Below are positions 13,356-22,380 of a stretch of DNA of 64,000 bases, piece by piece. The position numbers and the translations under genes are program-made. Each line of letters starts with the position of its first letter. Positions within the stretch are counted from its first letter, which is position 1. This DNA is from VRUE01 sp963822295 (GTDB lineage Bacteria; Actinomycetota; Thermoleophilia; Solirubrobacterales; 70-9). The notes below the pieces were generated by a model. That model had not been told where the DNA came from. It did no database searches and saw only the letters and a program-made list of their open reading frames with translations. Location of the stretch: contig CAWGHD010000001.1 of NCBI GenBank assembly GCA_963822295.1, positions 1-64,000 of the forward strand, written 5' to 3'.

Positions 13356-16111
13356 GCTCCCTCCATCAGCGAAGCCCCAGGTTTCTCCTCTGCGCCCTCA
13401 CGGCAGCCCTCCTGGCGCTCGCCCTCTCCTCGAGCGCCCAGGCCAAAATCACCATCTCCTCGCTGACCACCACCGCCTCCGAAAACCAAGCCGGCGGCCA
13501 CCCCGACCTCACCACCTCCTTTGAGCTGGCAAACCCAGGCGCACCGGAGGCGGCAAAAGACGTCATCTTCGAAGCCCCCGAGGGCATCTTCGGCAACCCC
13601 AACGCCCTGACCCGCTGCACGGCGTCTGACTTCGCCCTGCAGCAGTGCCCGGTCAACTCCCAGGCGGGACTGGTGACGATCACCGCCAAGCAGGGCGCCG
13701 ACCCCAACGTCTTGCTGGGAACCGCCCCCCTCTTTGACATGGAGCCCTCCGAGGGGGAGACGGCGAGGTTCAACCTCATCGTCCCGACATTGAACATCCC
13801 GATCGCGATCCCGGTCGCGGTCAGAAGCGCCGATGACTACGGACTTCGCTTCACGCGTCTCTGAAATCTCCCAGCTGACCCCGCTCTCAGAAGTCGACAT
13901 GACCTTCTGGGGGATGCCCGGCCACGAAGACAACGATCCCTCCCGTTTCCCCAAAGGATCCCCAGGTGCCCCAGCCGGCTGCCCATCCCAGGCCGATGCC
14001 TCCTGCATCTCTGCGCCCTCATCGGTCTCGATCTCCGTCAAGCCCCTGATCGACTACCCGACCACCTGCAACGGCGACCCCTTGATCACAAAGCTCTCGG
14101 TGCGCTCCTACCAGGACCCCAAAGCCCTCTCCACCGAAGAGGCCTCCTACCCCCCGGTCGACGGTTGTGAGAAAGGGACCTTCAACCCGGTCCTCTCCGC
14201 CAACCTGACGAGTAAAGAGACAGACTCCGCATCTGGCCTGGACCTCAACTTCAGGGTCCCCCAGACGCTCGGCAAAACCCCCTCGCCCTCCCAGGCCAAG
14301 TCGGTCACCGTCGCCTTCCCACCCGGATTGACGATCAACCCCGACGCCGCCGACGGCCAGAGCGACTGCAAAGACTCAGAGGCCAACTTCGACTCAGAGG
14401 CCCCTGCCTCTTGCCCCGACAACGCCAAGATCGGCACCGTCTCGAGGTCGCCACCCCGGCCCTCGACGGCCCCCTCAAAGGCTCGATCTACATCGGTCGA
14501 GCCCAAACCAGGCGATCAGTACCGCCTGTTCATGGTCGTCTCTGGCTTCGGGATCAACGCCAAGCTGATCGGCTCCTTCAAACCCGATCCGACAACAGGG
14601 CAGCCTGACCGCTTCCTTCTCCGACCTCCCCCAGGTCCCCTTCGAGGAATTCGACATCCACCTCTTCGCCTCTGACAGAGGCCTGATGGCGACCCCGACC
14701 GCCTGCACCCTCTACCCGGTCAAAGCGACCTTCGAGCCCCACAACGCCACCCTCGCCCCCCAGACCTCCCAGCAGTTCTTCAGCCTGGACTCCGGGCCCG
14801 GGGCAGCCCAGTGCCCGGGCCAGGTCAGGCCCTTCAGCCCAAGGCTCGTGGCGGGAACCTCAAACCCCCTCGCCGGAGCCTTCTCGAGCTTCCACCTCAA
14901 GCTCGACAGAGACGACGGCGACCAGTTCCTCGACGACCTCGGCTTCAAGATGCCCCCCGGCTTCACCGGATCGCTTAAAGGCATCACCTACTGCCCGGAG
15001 GCCCAGATCGCCGCGGCGGCCCAGAACCTCGGCAAGACAGAGCGGGGCAGCCCCTCCTGCCCCGGTAGCTCCTTCGTCGGCACCACCAACGTCGCCGCCG
15101 GACCGGGCAGCCATCCCTTCAACGCGGTCGGGCGGATGTACTTGGCGGGGCCGCTGCAAGGAGCCCCCCTCTCCCTGGCGGCGATCACCCCGGCCCTGGC
15201 CGGCCCCTATGACTACGGCGTCGTCGTCGTGCGGGTCGCCCTGCACGTCGATCCCCTCACCGCCCAGGTCTCAGCGGACTCAGAGCCGATGCCCCAGATC
15301 ATCGGCGGCATCCCGATCAGGATGCGATCGATCCAGGTCAACATCGACAAGCCCAACTTCACGATCAACCCGACCAACTGCTCGCAACTTCACGGTCGAC
15401 TCCAAAGGCGTCGGAGACCAGGGCACCGCCACCCTCTTCTCCTCACCCTTCCACGCCGTCAACTGCAGATCGCTTCCCTTCGCCCCGAAGATGACGATCA
15501 CCCAGCTCGGCAAGCGCAAGGACACCAAACGAAACAGAAACCCGGTCCTTCGCTTCGAGCTGAAAACAAGGCCAGGAGACGCCAACCTCAAAGACCTCTC
15601 GGTCACCCTCCCCAAGGCCTTCGCGATCGACCAGCGCCACCTCGGCAACCTCTGCTCCAAAGCCCAGCTTGCGTCTGAGCGCTGCAAAGGACGCCAGCCG
15701 ATCGGATCGGCCTGGGTCAAGACCCCGCTCCTAGACGAGCCCCTGCAGGGACCCGCCTACGCGGTATCGGGCTTCGGCATCCTCCCCAGGGTCGCCTTCA
15801 TCCTCGAGGGCCAGGTGACGATCATCCCCCAGGCGGAATCGGAGTCGGTCAAGCTCGGCAAACGCGAGGGCTTCTTGAAGACCACCGTCGGGGTCATCCC
15901 CGACGCCCCGATCGGGCACTTCAGACTCGACCTGCTCGGAGGCAAGCAGGGCTACCTGATCAACACCAAGGACCTCTGCAAGGGCCCGGTCATCGCCACC
16001 GTTGACTACGGGGCCCAGAGCGGCAAGAAGCTCAGGCAGAGGGTCCGGGCCAAGACGGCCTGCCCGGGGGCCCGCAAGGGCAAGCGGGGCGCCCAGCGCT
16101 CGCGGCGTTAA
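13352..16111 (+). CDS. Secreted companion protein of cassette copy 2 (frame interrupted)
   Basis: ATG 13352 overlaps the stop of the repeat protein (ATGA). The signal peptide is strong (LLCALTAALLALALSSSAQA). The protein is about 919 residues when single-base frame changes near 13853, 14445, 14500, 14605 and 15385 are restored. Blocks shared with the 5116-7930 gene include SANLTSKETDSASGLDLNFR, NPDAADGQSDC, LKGITYCPEAQIAAAAQN, MYLAGPLQGAPLSLAAITPA, DVDPLTAQVSADSEPMP-like text, NPTNCS, NTKDLCKGPVIATVDY and a terminal Lys/Arg tail (KTACPGARKGKRGAQRSRR). The last third (15450-16111) is a long clean frame. No enzyme motif is recognisable; the family is apparently large, extracellular and beta-rich. 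The 141 bases after it contain the only obvious promoter space for the next gene, so this gene probably ends its operon. Confidence 0.65.
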
Positions 16112-16252
16112 GGAAAACCAAAGACACCTTGAGCATCCGGAGCGCTACAGTTCCCGCCCGGGTTTCGATAAACGAAGCGAATCTTTGAGCGCGCAGGGGG
16201 GTTCCTTTAACCGGAGCCGCGCACTCAAAACGCAAAGCGGAGGAGAGAGCAG
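16112..16252 (+). promoter_or_regulatory. Intergenic region with probable promoter and RBS for the 16253 gene
   Basis: This 141-base gap separates the cassette operon from the next secreted-protein genes and is less GC-rich than the flanking coding sequence. It contains the small inverted repeat TTCGATAAACGAA (about 16164-16176) and a purine-rich Shine-Dalgarno (GGAGGAGAG) 6-14 bases before ATG 16253. I cannot assign -35/-10 boxes with confidence. Confidence 0.35.
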
Positions 16253-16882
16253 ATGCATCTGGGGAATCGCAGTATCGGCAGGCCCTCACCGGCGATGATC
16301 GTCGCGATCATCGCCCTGATCGCCTCTCTTTCAGGCTCCGCCTACGCGGCGCTTGGCAAGAACTCGGTCGGCTCGCGCCAGCTCAAGTCGGCGGCCGTGA
16401 CCACCGGCAAGATCGCCAACAACGCCGTCAACGGCAAAAAAGTCGCCAACGGCTCCCTCTCGGGCGAGGACATCAACCTCGCCGCGCTCGGCACCGTCCC
16501 GGCCGCCACCACCGCGACCTCGGCCGGCAACGCCGACACCGTCGCCGGGCACGCCGCCGCCTGCCCACCGGCGACGACCCTGATCCGCGGCACCTGCTTT
16601 GACTCCTCCGCGGGCCCGGTCGTTACCTCCGTCGAAGCCGCGGCGGACGCCTGCGCGGCCAAGGGCGGGCGCCTGCCAGACCCCTTGGAGCTCTACGCCA
16701 CCCGCTCGATCCTCAACCTCGGCACCGGCACCGGCACCGACAACCAGTTCACCAGCGCCTACTACGCCAACACCAACGGCGGCGACTACAACACGATCGT
16801 CGTCAACGGCACCGGCGCCCTGATCGAGCAGGAAATCACCTCCGACGCCCGCTACACCTGCGCCTACGCGCTGGTGCGCTAG
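16253..16882 (+). CDS. Secreted hypothetical protein with GKNSVGS-type segment
   Basis: 209 residues, preceded by a good GGAGGAG ribosome site. The N-terminus has a short basic stretch and a hydrophobic segment (AMIVAIIALIASLSGSAYAA) consistent with a signal peptide or anchor. Residues about 34-75 form the degenerate repeat GKNSVGSRQLKSAAVTTGKI / NNAVNGKKVANGSLSGEDIN, a pattern I recall from many secreted Solirubrobacterales proteins. After a Thr/Ala linker, the C-terminal domain has three cysteines and the stretch AADACAAKGGRLPDPLELYA, reminiscent of lectin-like or formylglycine-enzyme-like folds, but too short and divergent to name. It opens a co-directional row of small exported proteins reaching 20188. 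Confidence 0.7.
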   Translation: MHLGNRSIGRPSPAMIVAIIALIASLSGSAYAALGKNSVGSRQLKSAAVTTGKIANNAVNGKKVANGSLSGEDINLAALGTVPAATTATSAGNADTVAGHAAACPPATTLIRGTCFDSSAGPVVTSVEAAADACAAKGGRLPDPLELYATRSILNLGTGTGTDNQFTSAYYANTNGGDYNTIVVNGTGALIEQEITSDARYTCAYALVR

Positions 16883-16892
16883 GGACCCGGCG

Positions 16893-17678
16893 ATGAGGAT
16901 CGGCTTCTCAAAGACCGCCCTGGCGGCCCTCGGCATCCTCGCCGTGGCGGGGGCGGGCCTGGCCTCCGCGGAGGTCGGCCAAAAAGACAACATCCGGGTC
17001 ACCTTCTCGGGCTCGATCGCCCCGGTCAAGCTGCCGCGCACCGGCACCGCCCCGATCGGGGTGCAGCTGGGCGGCAAGATCAAGACCACCGACCCGGCCA
17101 ACCCGCCGATCCTCGACCGCATCATCCTCGAGATCAACCGCAACGGCCACATCCAGACCAAGGGCCTCGGGACCTGCTCGCTGGCAAAGCTGCGGTCGGT
17201 CTCCGCCGCGGCGGCCAAACGCAGCTGCGCCGAGGCCCTGATCGGCCGCGGCAACGTCACCTCCCGGGTCTCCTTCCCCGGCCAGGGCGCCTTCGCCGTC
17301 AACGGCACCCTGCTGGCCTTCAACGGCCGCCACAAGGGCGGGGAGGCGATCTTTGCCCAGGTCACCAACGGAGCGCCGCTGGTCACCACCTACGTGATCG
17401 TCTTCGAAGTCAAGAAGACCGGCGGCACCTTCGGTGCCTCCCTCAACGGCACCCTGCCCCCGATCGCCTCCGAATACGGCTACATCTCCGCCTTCAACAT
17501 GAACCTGCGCCGCACCTACACCTACAAGGGCAAGAAGATGAGCTACGCCTCTTCCGGCTGCCCGGCGGCGAAAGGATTCCCCGGCGCCACCTTCCCGCTG
17601 GCAAGGGCGAGCTATGAGTTCGAGAGCGGGGTCAAGATAACGAGCACCTTGAATCGCGAATGCAAGGTAAGGGGGTAG
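16893..17678 (+). CDS. Secreted hypothetical protein, first of a paralogous pair
   Basis: 261 residues with a Sec-type signal peptide (TALAALGILAVAGAGLASA, cleavage before EVGQ). The mature protein reads as an all-beta domain with four cysteines (GTCSLAKL, KRSCAEAL, SSGCPAAK, NRECKVRG). The central phrase LDRIILEINRNGHIQTKGLG recurs as LKELFLEFDKNGHLNTKGLA in the next gene, and the ends also correspond, so the two arose by tandem duplication. It lies 10 bases after the preceding stop, implying one transcript. I do not recognise a described family; an extracellular structural or binding role is inference. Confidence 0.7.
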   Translation: MRIGFSKTALAALGILAVAGAGLASAEVGQKDNIRVTFSGSIAPVKLPRTGTAPIGVQLGGKIKTTDPANPPILDRIILEINRNGHIQTKGLGTCSLAKLRSVSAAAAKRSCAEALIGRGNVTSRVSFPGQGAFAVNGTLLAFNGRHKGGEAIFAQVTNGAPLVTTYVIVFEVKKTGGTFGASLNGTLPPIASEYGYISAFNMNLRRTYTYKGKKMSYASSGCPAAKGFPGATFPLARASYEFESGVKITSTLNRECKVRG

Positions 17679-17683
17679 GGGAG

Positions 17684-18439
17684 ATGAGGAAGGCACTCGT
17701 ATTGGTAGCAAGCCTGGCGCTGGTGGTGCCGGCGATCGCCCAGGCCGCCGGGCAGACGGTCAAGGCCGGCAACCTGGTGGTGAACATCGACGGCAAGATC
17801 ACCCCCTCCAAGCTCTCCAAGACCAAGCCGGCGCCGATCGCCCTGGAAGTCAAAGGCTCCCTCGGCACCGCCGACGGCACCCACGTCCCCGCCCTCAAGG
17901 AACTGTTCCTGGAATTCGACAAAAACGGCCACCTCAACACCAAGGGCCTGGCCAGCTGCACGGTCGGCAAGCTGAACTCGACCCTGACCTCCCAGGCCAA
18001 GCAGGTCTGCGGAGCGGCCCTGGTCGGCAGCGGTCGCGCCAGCGCCGAGATCGCCTTCCCAGAACAGCCCCCCTTCAGCGCCGGCGGGCCGCTTCTGATC
18101 TTCAACGGCTCCAAGGGCAACAAGCAGGAACTGATCATCCACGTCCACGCCTCGGTCCCGGCCCCGACCACCTTCGTCACCACCGCCAAGATCGGCAAGG
18201 GCAAGGGCCTCTACGGCACCTCGGCCAAGATCGCGGTGCCGACGATCACCTCCGGGCAGGGCTCCCTGATCGCCTTCAACGCGAAGATCTCCAAAACCTT
18301 CAAGGTCAAAGGTCAAAGCCAGGCGGTGCTGACCGCCACCTGCAAGACCGGCACCCTGCAGGCCTCGGGCGACTTCACCTTCACCGACGGCACCAAGATG
18401 TCTGGCAAAGTAACCCGGCCCTGCACACCGAGCAAATGA
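17684..18439 (+). CDS. Secreted hypothetical protein, second of a paralogous pair
   Basis: 251 residues from ATG 17684. This start places AGGGGAG just upstream and begins directly with the signal peptide (MRKALVLVASLALVVPAIAQ, cut after AQA). The upstream in-frame ATG at 17660 lies inside the previous gene and is less likely. The mature domain is Lys-, Thr- and Gly-rich with four cysteines (ASCTVGKL, KQVCGAAL, TATCKTG, RPCTPSK). It has the same central signature as its upstream neighbour. It ends inside the sequence AAATGAGGAG, where the stop of this gene and the ribosome site of the next overlap. Confidence 0.75.
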   Translation: MRKALVLVASLALVVPAIAQAAGQTVKAGNLVVNIDGKITPSKLSKTKPAPIALEVKGSLGTADGTHVPALKELFLEFDKNGHLNTKGLASCTVGKLNSTLTSQAKQVCGAALVGSGRASAEIAFPEQPPFSAGGPLLIFNGSKGNKQELIIHVHASVPAPTTFVTTAKIGKGKGLYGTSAKIAVPTITSGQGSLIAFNAKISKTFKVKGQSQAVLTATCKTGTLQASGDFTFTDGTKMSGKVTRPCTPSK

Positions 18440-18453
18440 GGAGAGCCACCCCG

Positions 18454-18927
18454 ATGAGAGCCCTCGCCGTCCTCGCCGCCACCGCGATCGCCGCCATGGC
18501 CATGGCCCCCGCGGCGCTGGCGATCGAGCGCCCCGAATACAAGGAAGCGGTCGAGCCGATCTGCCAGGCCAACACCAAAGCCAACGAACGCATCCTCAAG
18601 GGCGTGCGCAACTTGGTCAAAGACGGCAAGCTGGGCCCCGCCGCGACCAAGTTCTCAAAGGCCGGCGCCGCCTTAAAGAAAGCCCACACCCAGCTCACCG
18701 CGGTCGAAAAGCCCGCCGCCGACGTCGCCAAGCTCGACAAATGGCTGGGCTACGTAAAGACCGAGGCCGACCTCTTCAACCAGGTCGCCGCCAAGCTGCG
18801 CCAGAACAAGAAGGGCGCCGCCCAGACCCTGGTCAACAAGCTGACCACCAACGCCAACCAGGCAAACGCCCAGGTGCTGGCCTTCGGCTTCCGCTACTGC
18901 CGCTTCGAACCCTCCAAATTCACCTAG
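18454..18927 (+). CDS. Secreted helical hypothetical protein
   Basis: 157 residues from ATG 18454, which is preceded by GAGGAG at about 18438-18443. A further ATG at 18436 overlaps the previous stop but has no ribosome site of its own. The signal peptide is AVLAATAIAAMAMAPAALA. The mature part is short, charged and apparently all-helical (ERPEYKEAVEPICQANTKAN; GAALKKAHTQLTAVEKPAAD; DKWLGYVKTEADLFNQVAAK), with two cysteines. No family recognised. Its place between secreted proteins and lipoproteins suggests an envelope role, but nothing in the sequence identifies it. Confidence 0.65.
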   Translation: MRALAVLAATAIAAMAMAPAALAIERPEYKEAVEPICQANTKANERILKGVRNLVKDGKLGPAATKFSKAGAALKKAHTQLTAVEKPAADVAKLDKWLGYVKTEADLFNQVAAKLRQNKKGAAQTLVNKLTTNANQANAQVLAFGFRYCRFEPSKFT

Positions 18928-18940
18928 GGGCCAACGCGCC

Positions 18941-19469
18941 TTGCGCGCCAGCCTCATAGCCCTCGCCCTCACCGCCGCCCTGGCCCTCGCCGGCTGCGGC
19001 GGGGATGGCGATGGGGAGGACTCCACCTCCGTGGCACCGGCGGCTATCGCCGAAGCCGCCTCCCTCGCCGAACCGCCCCCCAAGGGCGCCTCCTTGCAGC
19101 TCAAAGAGCTCTACCGCCAGTTCCAGCCGCCAAAGCCAGACCCCGAGGTGGCAGGGGTCGGCCAAGGCGATCGAGAAGGGCGAAGCCACCTGCGAGGGCA
19201 AGACCCCGATCGAGATCCGCGAAGCCTTCATCGCCGAAGCCGACCTCAGCGAAGACCAGCAAGAGGCGGTATCGGAACTGCCGCGCTTTGAAGCCAATCC
19301 CTCCCCGAGCTTCCCCGCCGGGCAGGTCGCCGCCCTCGTCTACCAGCGCAGCCTCCCCGGTGAGATCCTCCCCTCCTACGGCTTCCAGGGCTGCGTCTAC
19401 GCGCTCTCGCTGGGGCTGAAGGCCGAGCTGGCGCCAAAGGCCGGCGCCAAGACCAAGGAAGGCAAATGA
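18941..19469 (+). CDS. Small lipoprotein (one frame change)
   Basis: A TTG start at 18941 is followed by a clear lipobox (TAALALAGCGG), so the mature protein would be lipid-anchored at a cysteine. A one-base insertion near 19153 (extra G in a GGGG run) shifts the frame. Restored, it is about 175 residues and continues GSAKAIEKGEATCEGKTPIE through VYALSLGLKAELAPKAGAKT to a stop at 19469. The mature region is acidic then helical with two cysteines. It overlaps the next lipoprotein gene by four bases (ATGA), so the two are co-translated. Function unknown. Confidence 0.6.
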
Positions 19470-20188
19470 AAAAGACGATCGCGATAGCGCTGCTGCTGGG
19501 CCTGGCGATCGCCGGCGGCTGCGGCGGGGACTCCGGCTCAGACTCCTCGAGCACCGAGACCGCCACGACCGAGGCCACCACAACCCAGGGCGGCAAGGAC
19601 GAGGGCGCCGCCAAGGCCGCTGGCCCCGGCCAGGCCAAGGGCAACCAGGGTCCGCGAAGCAAGGCCAAGCGCAAGGTCGCCCAGCGCGAGGGCGCCTTGA
19701 TCGAGGACACCGGAGGGGCCAAGACCCCCGCCGGAGCGGCCCCCGCCGAGCCCGAAGAGTTCATCGCCCCCAAGGGCGGCGATGACTCGATCCAGACCTA
19801 CGGCGAGGCGGCCGATGGCACGGAAGAAGAAGAGATCATCGCCGCGATGCGCTCCTTCTTCACCGCGATGGCGACGCTCGATTACCCGGGCGTCTGCGCC
19901 GGCCTGACCGAGTCAAACCGCGAATCGCTGCTGCTCTACCTCAAAACCAAAGAGCAGCAGGGAAGCTGTGAGACGGTGCTCGAGGGGCTGCTGCTGGCCC
20001 AGGCCGCACCGGAAGCCCGCAAGGCCGCCAACGGCAGCGTCCTGGAAGCCCGCGTGCAGGACGGCAACGCCTTCGTCCTCTTTACCCCCGAAGGCGGCGA
20101 GCCCTCCTACTTCGTGATGAAAGCCGAAGATGATGGCTGGCGCTCGACCAGCCTCGCCGCTGGGACGCCGTTTGATCCGGTGGGGTGA
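19466..20188 (+). CDS. Lipoprotein with low-complexity linker and C-terminal SnoaL/NTF2-like domain
   Basis: 240 residues. The N-terminus has a lipobox (GLAIAGGCGG) followed by a Ser/Thr/Ala-rich linker and a charged disordered stretch to about residue 110. The C-terminal 125 residues (EEEEIIAAMRSFFTAMATLD ... RSTSLAAGTPFDPVG) have the length and rhythm of an NTF2/SnoaL-like cone fold, with a LDYPGVCAGLTE turn and two cysteines. That assignment is pattern-based only. It is the last gene of the small secreted-protein row; a tRNA follows 45 bases later. Confidence 0.65.
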   Translation: MKKTIAIALLLGLAIAGGCGGDSGSDSSSTETATTEATTTQGGKDEGAAKAAGPGQAKGNQGPRSKAKRKVAQREGALIEDTGGAKTPAGAAPAEPEEFIAPKGGDDSIQTYGEAADGTEEEEIIAAMRSFFTAMATLDYPGVCAGLTESNRESLLLYLKTKEQQGSCETVLEGLLLAQAAPEARKAANGSVLEARVQDGNAFVLFTPEGGEPSYFVMKAEDDGWRSTSLAAGTPFDPVG

Positions 20189-20233
20189 GGAAGCGGGCCT
20201 CGCCCACGTCCCGTCGCTAGAGTTGCTTTTCCC

Positions 20234-20306
<73 letters not shown>

Positions 20307-20358
20307 TCTGCGCGCCCTGCGAGCCCTCCGCCGCGCGCTGACGCTAGGCTCCCCGCCC

Positions 20359-21505
20359 GTGGACTTCTCTCTGACCGACGAGCAGCAGGACTTCGTCGCC
20401 GCGATCCGCGATTTCTGCGAGCGCGAGTGCGGGACCCAGGAGCAGCGCGAGAGGCTGACCGAGGGCTACACGAGCTCCACCACAACGACGCCCTCTACAA
20501 GCAGATGGCCGAGCTGGGCTGGCTCGGCGTCACGATTCCCGAGGAGTACGGCGGCTCGGGCGGCTCGATGCTCGACGCCTGCCTCTTCATGGAGGAGATC
20601 CGCGCGGGGTCTGGCCCCGATCGGCGGCTACGCGACGACGCTGATCGTCGCCGGCGCCACCCAGCGCTTCGGCACCGACGAGCAGAAGCGGGAGATCCTC
20701 GGCGGGATCGCCGGTGGCGCGGTCGAGGCGATCGCGATGACCGAGCCCGAGGCCGGCTCCGACGTCGGCGCTCTCACCACCTCGGCCGAGCGGGTCAACG
20801 GCGGCTTCGTCCTCAACGGGCAGAAGGTCTTCATCTCCAACGCCCACATCGCCGACCACATCCTCGTCGTCTGCCGTACGACCAAGGGCGAGTCCAAGCA
20901 CGAGGGCCTCTCGATGATCTGGCTCCCCCGCGAGACGAAGGGGCTCGAGATCGTCCCGATCAAGACGATGGGCGGCGAAGAGACCAACCACCTCTACCTG
21001 ACCGATGTCGAGGCTCCCGGCCGACGCCGTCCTCGGCGAGGTCGACCAGGCCTGGACCCAGCTGATGGCGGGGCTCAACGTCGAGCGGCTGATCCTCGCC
21101 GCGACGATGCTCGGCATCGCCCAGCGCGCCTTCGACGATGCCCTCGCCTACGTCAAGGAGCGCAAGCAGTTCGGCCGCCCGATCGGCTCCTTCCAGGCGC
21201 TCCAGCACCGGCTCGCCGACATGGCAACCGAAATCGAGGCCGCTCGCCTGATGACCCGCTGGGTGGCGACCCTGACCGACGAGGACCCCGGCCGGATGCT
21301 GCCGCGCGAGGCATCGATGGTGAAGCTGCATGTGACCGAGGTCGCCAAACGCGTCGCGGTCGAGGGAATGCAGCTGATGGGCGGCTACGGCTACTCCTCC
21401 GAGTACGACATGGAGCGCCTCGTCCGCGCGACGATGGTCTCGACGATCTACGGCGGCACCTCGGAGATCCAGCGCACGATCATCGCCAAGACGCTCGGGC
21501 TCTGA
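20359..21505 (+). CDS. Acyl-CoA dehydrogenase (frame interrupted)
   Basis: FAD-dependent acyl-CoA dehydrogenase, catalysing alpha,beta-desaturation of an acyl-CoA with electrons passing to ETF. The GTG start gives MDFSLTDEQQDFVAAIRDFC, typical of the family. Diagnostic segments are MTEPEAGSDVGALTT (FAD/substrate signature), GFVLNGQKVFISNAHIADHI, ERKQFGRPIGSFQALQHRLA and the C-terminal MQLMGGYGYSSEYDMERLVR ... YGGTSEIQR. Frame changes occur near 20470 (one base lost), 20610 (extra G) and 21018 (extra G); restored length is about 381 residues, normal for the family. Chain-length specificity cannot be read from the sequence. The upstream neighbour is tRNA-Thr and the gene is followed by two hairpins, so it is probably monocistronic. 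Confidence 0.85.
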
Positions 21506-21518
21506 GTAGGAGAGAGGG

Positions 21519-21567
21519 GCGCTAGGCACCGCGTCGGACGGCACCGCGCCTCGGTGCCTCATAGCGC
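21519..21567 (+). terminator. Hairpin after acyl-CoA dehydrogenase
   Basis: GCGCTAGGCACCG (21519-21531) pairs with CGGTGCC (21552-21558) plus TAGCGC (21562-21567), with a three-base bulge. This strong stem lies 14 bases after the stop codon. There is no good T-run. Confidence 0.45.
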
Positions 21568-21581
21568 TATTCTTCGGTTCA

Positions 21582-21607
21582 GCCTCGTGCCTCGGCCCGA
21601 GGCTTTT
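21582..21607 (+). terminator. Rho-independent-type terminator upstream of rpmG
   Basis: GCCTCG (21582-21587) pairs with CGAGGC (21598-21603), directly followed by TTTT. It separates the acyl-CoA dehydrogenase from the rpmG-secE-nusG genes, whose promoter must lie between here and 21643 or overlap it. Confidence 0.5.
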
Positions 21608-21642
21608 CCTTGTAACGACTTCCGTACGGCAACGAGGGAGAA

Positions 21643-21807
21643 ATGGCTCGCGGAGATGTCCGCATCGCGGTGACGCTGGCTTGCGAAGACTGCAAGCGAC
21701 GCAACTACCAGACCAACAAGTCCCGGCGGAATTCGCCGGATCGCATCGAGCTGCGCAAGTTCTGCCGCTGGTGCGGCCGCCACACGGCCCACAAGGAGAC
21801 GCGGTAA
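21643..21807 (+). CDS. rpmG: 50S ribosomal protein L33
   Basis: 54 residues, beginning MARGDVRIAVTLACEDCKRR. It is the zinc-ribbon form of L33 with two CxxC pairs (CEDC and CRWC). GAGGGAG lies just before the ATG. It occupies the usual actinobacterial position directly upstream of secE-nusG. L33 sits on the large subunit near the E site. Length and sequence are normal. Confidence 0.95.
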   Translation: MARGDVRIAVTLACEDCKRRNYQTNKSRRNSPDRIELRKFCRWCGRHTAHKETR

Positions 21808-21813
21808 GAGCCG

Positions 21814-22342
21814 ATGGCGAAGACCCGCGCACAGCGCAAGGCCGAGCGCCGCGCTCGCGAAGCCCAGGAGCAGAAACGCTCCGAGGGCGGCAGCAGCCGC
21901 CGAGTCCGCGCCCAGCACGACACCCAGGTCCCCGTCTCCGGCGACGTCGCCGAGGTCGAGGCGGTCGAGGCCGGCATCGCCGCCGGCGCTCCCGAGAGCA
22001 GACCTCGAGACCCCCGACGCGCCGAAGCCGACTCGCGAGCCGAGCGCCGCGCCGAGGCCAAGAAGGCCAAGGAAGCGGAGAAGCGCAAGCGCGAGGAGCG
22101 CAAGCGCCGGGAGCGCGAGCAGCTCGCCAAGCGCCAGAAGCAGGCGCAGGCCGAGCGCCAGCGCGGCGGCGTGCTTCGGCTTCTTCGCCTCCTGCTGGGC
22201 CGAGCTGAAGAAGGTCCAGTGGCCCGACCGCGACACCCTGGTCCAGGCGACGGCGGTGACGATCATCTTCGTCGCCGTCGCGGCCGCCTACCTCGGCGCC
22301 CTCGACGGCGTCTTCAACTTCTTGATCCAGCGGATCCTTTAG
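21814..22342 (+). CDS. secE: Preprotein translocase subunit SecE with long charged N-terminus (one frame change)
   Basis: The C-terminal part reads GFFASCWAELKKVQWPDRDT followed by one transmembrane helix (TIIFVAVAAAYLGALDGVFN), the classic single-span SecE core that clamps SecY. It is reached by removing one extra T near 22187 (CTTCGG for CTCGG), after which the frame is exact to the TAG at 22342. The restored protein is about 175 residues, far longer than the usual 60-90. The first 115 residues are a highly charged Lys/Arg/Glu/Ala stretch predicted to be coiled coil or disordered. Neighbours rpmG and nusG confirm identity. Confidence 0.85.
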
Positions 22343-22380
22343 CCGCGGATTCCGACAAACCCCGAACAAAGGCTTCTCAG

